A DNA stretch of 64,000 nucleotides from Tsukamurella paurometabola (lineage in GTDB: Bacteria; Actinomycetota; Actinomycetes; Mycobacteriales; Mycobacteriaceae): the NCBI RefSeq assembly GCF_900631615.1, contig NZ_LR131273.1:3690850-3754849 (forward strand), written 5' to 3'. Each line of letters starts with the position of its first letter. Position 1 is the first letter of the stretch. The notes beneath the pieces were generated by a model. The model was not told where the DNA came from, made no database searches, and saw only the letters and a program-made list of their open reading frames with translations. Positions 62,599-64,000 of the stretch are shown here, piece after piece. Both the position numbers and the translations under genes were made by a program.

Positions 62599-63096
62599 GT
62601 GAGTGGTCTCTTCTCCTTCCCGAACCCGGTCAACGAGTACGCCGCCCGCGCGACCGCGGGCCTCGTGGTCGTCCTCGCGGTGGTGACCATCGTCGCCGGG
62701 CAGTGGTGGCTCTACGCCGCCCTCGCCCTCGGCTTCGCGCTGCGCGTCGCGGGCGGCCCGCGCTACTCGCCCTTCGGCCGGCTGTCCGTGCACGTCATCG
62801 CGCCGAAGCTCGGCCCGGCCAAGCTGGTGCCCGGCCCGCCGAAGCGGTTCGCGCAGACCATCGGCCTCGTCTTCTCGACGGTCGCGCTCGCGCTGTTCCT
62901 CACCGGGAACCACGTGGCGGCCCAGGTCGTGCTCGGCCTGCTGGTGGTGGCCGCGCTGTTGGAATCGGCGGCGGGCGTGTGCCTCGGCTGCATCGTCTTC
63001 GGGTGGCTGCAGCGCCGCGGCGTCATCCCCGCCTCGGTGTGCGAGGCCTGCGCGGGCGTGAACACCGCGCCGCCGACGCTCACCGTGCCGCACTAG
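62599..63096 (+). CDS. DUF4395 membrane protein
   Basis: 165 residues from GTG 62599, seven bases after TAATCT (62586-62591), so likely leaderless. Four hydrophobic segments (about 18-36, 38-50, 87-104, 107-126). The N-terminus FSFPNPVNEYAARATAG and the central GGPRYSPFGRLSVHVIAPKLG are family-typical. C-terminal cysteines (CLGCIVF near the last helix, then SVCEACAG) resemble the CxxC-like pairs that often accompany thiol-disulfide genes in this family; function unknown. Confidence 0.82.
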   Translation: MSGLFSFPNPVNEYAARATAGLVVVLAVVTIVAGQWWLYAALALGFALRVAGGPRYSPFGRLSVHVIAPKLGPAKLVPGPPKRFAQTIGLVFSTVALALFLTGNHVAAQVVLGLLVVAALLESAAGVCLGCIVFGWLQRRGVIPASVCEACAGVNTAPPTLTVPH

Positions 63097-63112
63097 CGGC
63101 CCTCGAACGAAG

Positions 63113-63146
63113 GAACGCCGCCGCGGATCGCTCCGCGGCGGCGTTC
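63113..63146. terminator. Bidirectional intrinsic terminator
   Basis: A 15-bp perfect stem, GAACGCCGCCGCGGA (63113-63127) with TCCGCGGCGGCGTTC (63132-63146), around TCGC, between the convergent DUF4395 and flavodoxin genes. Confidence 0.85.
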
Positions 63147-63177
63147 GTCTGTCAGGGTGCCGTCCCTCGGCGGGACG

Positions 63178-63621
63178 TCAGATCAGGCCGACGATCTCCT
63201 CGGCCCACTCGACGGCCTTCTCGTCCACATCGTCGGTGCCGGAGTTGTCGTGCTCGAAGCGGTCGCCCACCTGGGTGGCGCCCAGCCCCGTGAGGTGCTT
63301 GACGATCGTCTTGCCGGCGGCGTTGTAGGTGTCGACGTAGATGGTGTCGCCGAGCCCGAAGACCGCGAAGCGCAGGCCCGACAGGTCGGGGGCCGCCTCG
63401 AGCAGATCCTCGAAGAACTCGGTGGTGCCGGCGGGCAGTTCGCCCTCGCCGTACGTGGCGCACGAGAAGACGTGGAAGTCCGCGGGATCCAGCGCGTCGA
63501 TCTCGCCGTCCATCATGTCGTGCAGCTCGACGGAGCCGGCCTTGGCGAACACGTTGTACATGGCGTTCGCTGCGCCCTCGGCGGTGCCGGTCGAGGAACC
63601 GTAGAAGATGTGAACAGACAT
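63178..63621 (-). CDS. Flavodoxin
   Basis: 147 residues from ATG 63621. FMN-phosphate loop YGSSTGTAEGAANAM at the N-terminus, flavin loops SCATYGEGELPAGTTEFFEDL and FGLGDTIYVDTYNAAGK. Short-chain type. A low-potential one-electron carrier that commonly replaces ferredoxin when iron is scarce. The message is likely leaderless (TAGAAT at 63630-63635, eight bases from the ATG) and an IdeR-like box overlaps the promoter. Confidence 0.92.
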   Translation of the reverse strand: MSVHIFYGSSTGTAEGAANAMYNVFAKAGSVELHDMMDGEIDALDPADFHVFSCATYGEGELPAGTTEFFEDLLEAAPDLSGLRFAVFGLGDTIYVDTYNAAGKTIVKHLTGLGATQVGDRFEHDNSGTDDVDEKAVEWAEEIVGLI

Positions 63622-63629
63622 GGGAGGAG

Positions 63630-63651
63630 ATTCTAGCCAAGGCTCACCTCG
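63630..63651 (-). promoter_or_regulatory. Flavodoxin promoter with weak IdeR-like box
   Basis: On the minus strand CGAGGTGAGCCTTGGCTAG (63651-63633) matches 12 of 19 bases of the IdeR consensus and overlaps the TAGAAT -10 (63630-63635). The match is below the 14/19 of the MrsI-like box, so iron control here is a suggestion only. Confidence 0.4.
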
Positions 63652-63697
63652 CACCGTGAGCTGCGTCCCGTCGGTGTGACCTCCTAGGCTTGCCGCC

Positions 63698-64000
63698 ATG
63701 GCTCACGCAACCCTGGTCGACGGCGCCCGGCTCGCCTACGAGGTCCACCCCGCGGCGACCGGCGCGACCGGCCCCGGGGTGCTGCTGGTCGCGGGCCAGG
63801 CACTCGCGGGATCGTCGTGGGCGCCGCTCGTCGACGACTTCCGCGCCGCCGGCCCCGTCATCACCTTCGATCACCGCGGCATCGGGGCGAGCGACGACGC
63901 CTTCCCCCGCGGGTGGAGCACCCGCGACTGCGCCGCCGACGCCCTCGCCGTTCTCGATGCGGCGCGCGCGGACGGCGCGATCGGCGAGGCCGTCGACGTG
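63698..64000 (+). CDS. Alpha/beta hydrolase (N-terminal part, cut by window end)
   Basis: The first 101 codons from ATG 63698, seven bases after TAGGCT (63685-63690), so likely leaderless. The start is ATLVDGARLAYEVHPAATGATGPGVLLVAGQALAGSSWAPLVDDF, then VITFDHRGIGASDD, the hydrolase-typical oxyanion region and the first strand-turn-helix. The nucleophile elbow lies beyond the window. Substrate unknown. Confidence 0.85.
   Translation, partial: MAHATLVDGARLAYEVHPAATGATGPGVLLVAGQALAGSSWAPLVDDFRAAGPVITFDHRGIGASDDAFPRGWSTRDCAADALAVLDAARADGAIGEAVDV

Overview
The window is high-GC actinobacterial DNA with no tRNA, rRNA, CRISPR array or insertion sequence that I can see. GarA, FtsR, a Rv1830-type MerR, GcvP, malate synthase G, a paired CNNM set, GuaB1, M56/BlaI and a PaaI thioesterase appear in the order of Mycobacterium tuberculosis Rv1827-Rv1847 (order recalled, not searched). 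This points to a mycolic-acid actinomycete (Mycobacteriales; Tsukamurella- or Gordonia-like is a guess, the genus is not determined). Many genes start 6-8 nt after a TANNNT -10 hexamer, so leaderless transcription is common.

Layout. 1-8.1 kb: garA end, ftsR, a bifunctional nuclease, a second MerR, a glycosyltransferase, a glycine riboswitch with gcvP, and an unknown membrane protein. 8.2-13.3 kb: accessory genes (small antitoxin-like protein, DUF222/HNH 13E12-type protein, DUF2510 protein, a solute-binding-fold protein lacking its expected VWA half, a spermidine-synthase-like methyltransferase). 13.3-21.2 kb: malate synthase G, then a cytochrome b5-desaturase / type III PKS / ABC exporter operon divergent from an LppX/LprG-type lipid-carrier lipoprotein. 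21.2-24.2 kb: a FecCD/BtuCDF-type importer behind a cobalamin riboswitch. 24.2-32 kb: glycosylase-like protein, two CNNM proteins, GuaB1, TM2 protein, M56 peptidase and BlaI, a probable iron-regulated small RNA (MrsI-like), PspC and a thioesterase. 32-38.8 kb: DUF2330 protein, NDH-2, CGNR regulator divergent from an EamA exporter, GNAT, ATP-grasp and PadR proteins. 38.7-43.2 kb: modABC, a thioesterase, DUF1990 and a DMT transporter. 43.2-54 kb: SRPBCC and HAD proteins, recC-recB-recD and a co-translated PanE-like protein. 54-56.1 kb: a three-gene operon tetR / macrolide-type glycosyltransferase / solitary ATP synthase c subunit. 56.1-64 kb: a frameshifted yiaA-like gene, DUF4407 protein, MarR with an MFS pump, NfeD-flotillin, MarR, DUF4395, flavodoxin, and the start of an alpha/beta hydrolase.

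Most interesting systems. (1) tetR-glycosyltransferase-atpE', in which the stray c subunit carries Asn where M. tuberculosis AtpE has Asp28 and is co-transcribed with a drug-glycosylation-type enzyme under a tandem palindromic operator; I propose inducible resistance to a macrolide-like ATP synthase inhibitor. (2) An IdeR-box-controlled small RNA beside blaI in the position of mycobacterial MrsI. (3) A compact lipid-polyketide synthesis and export module. No stretch longer than 300 bases lacks a gene or RNA element.
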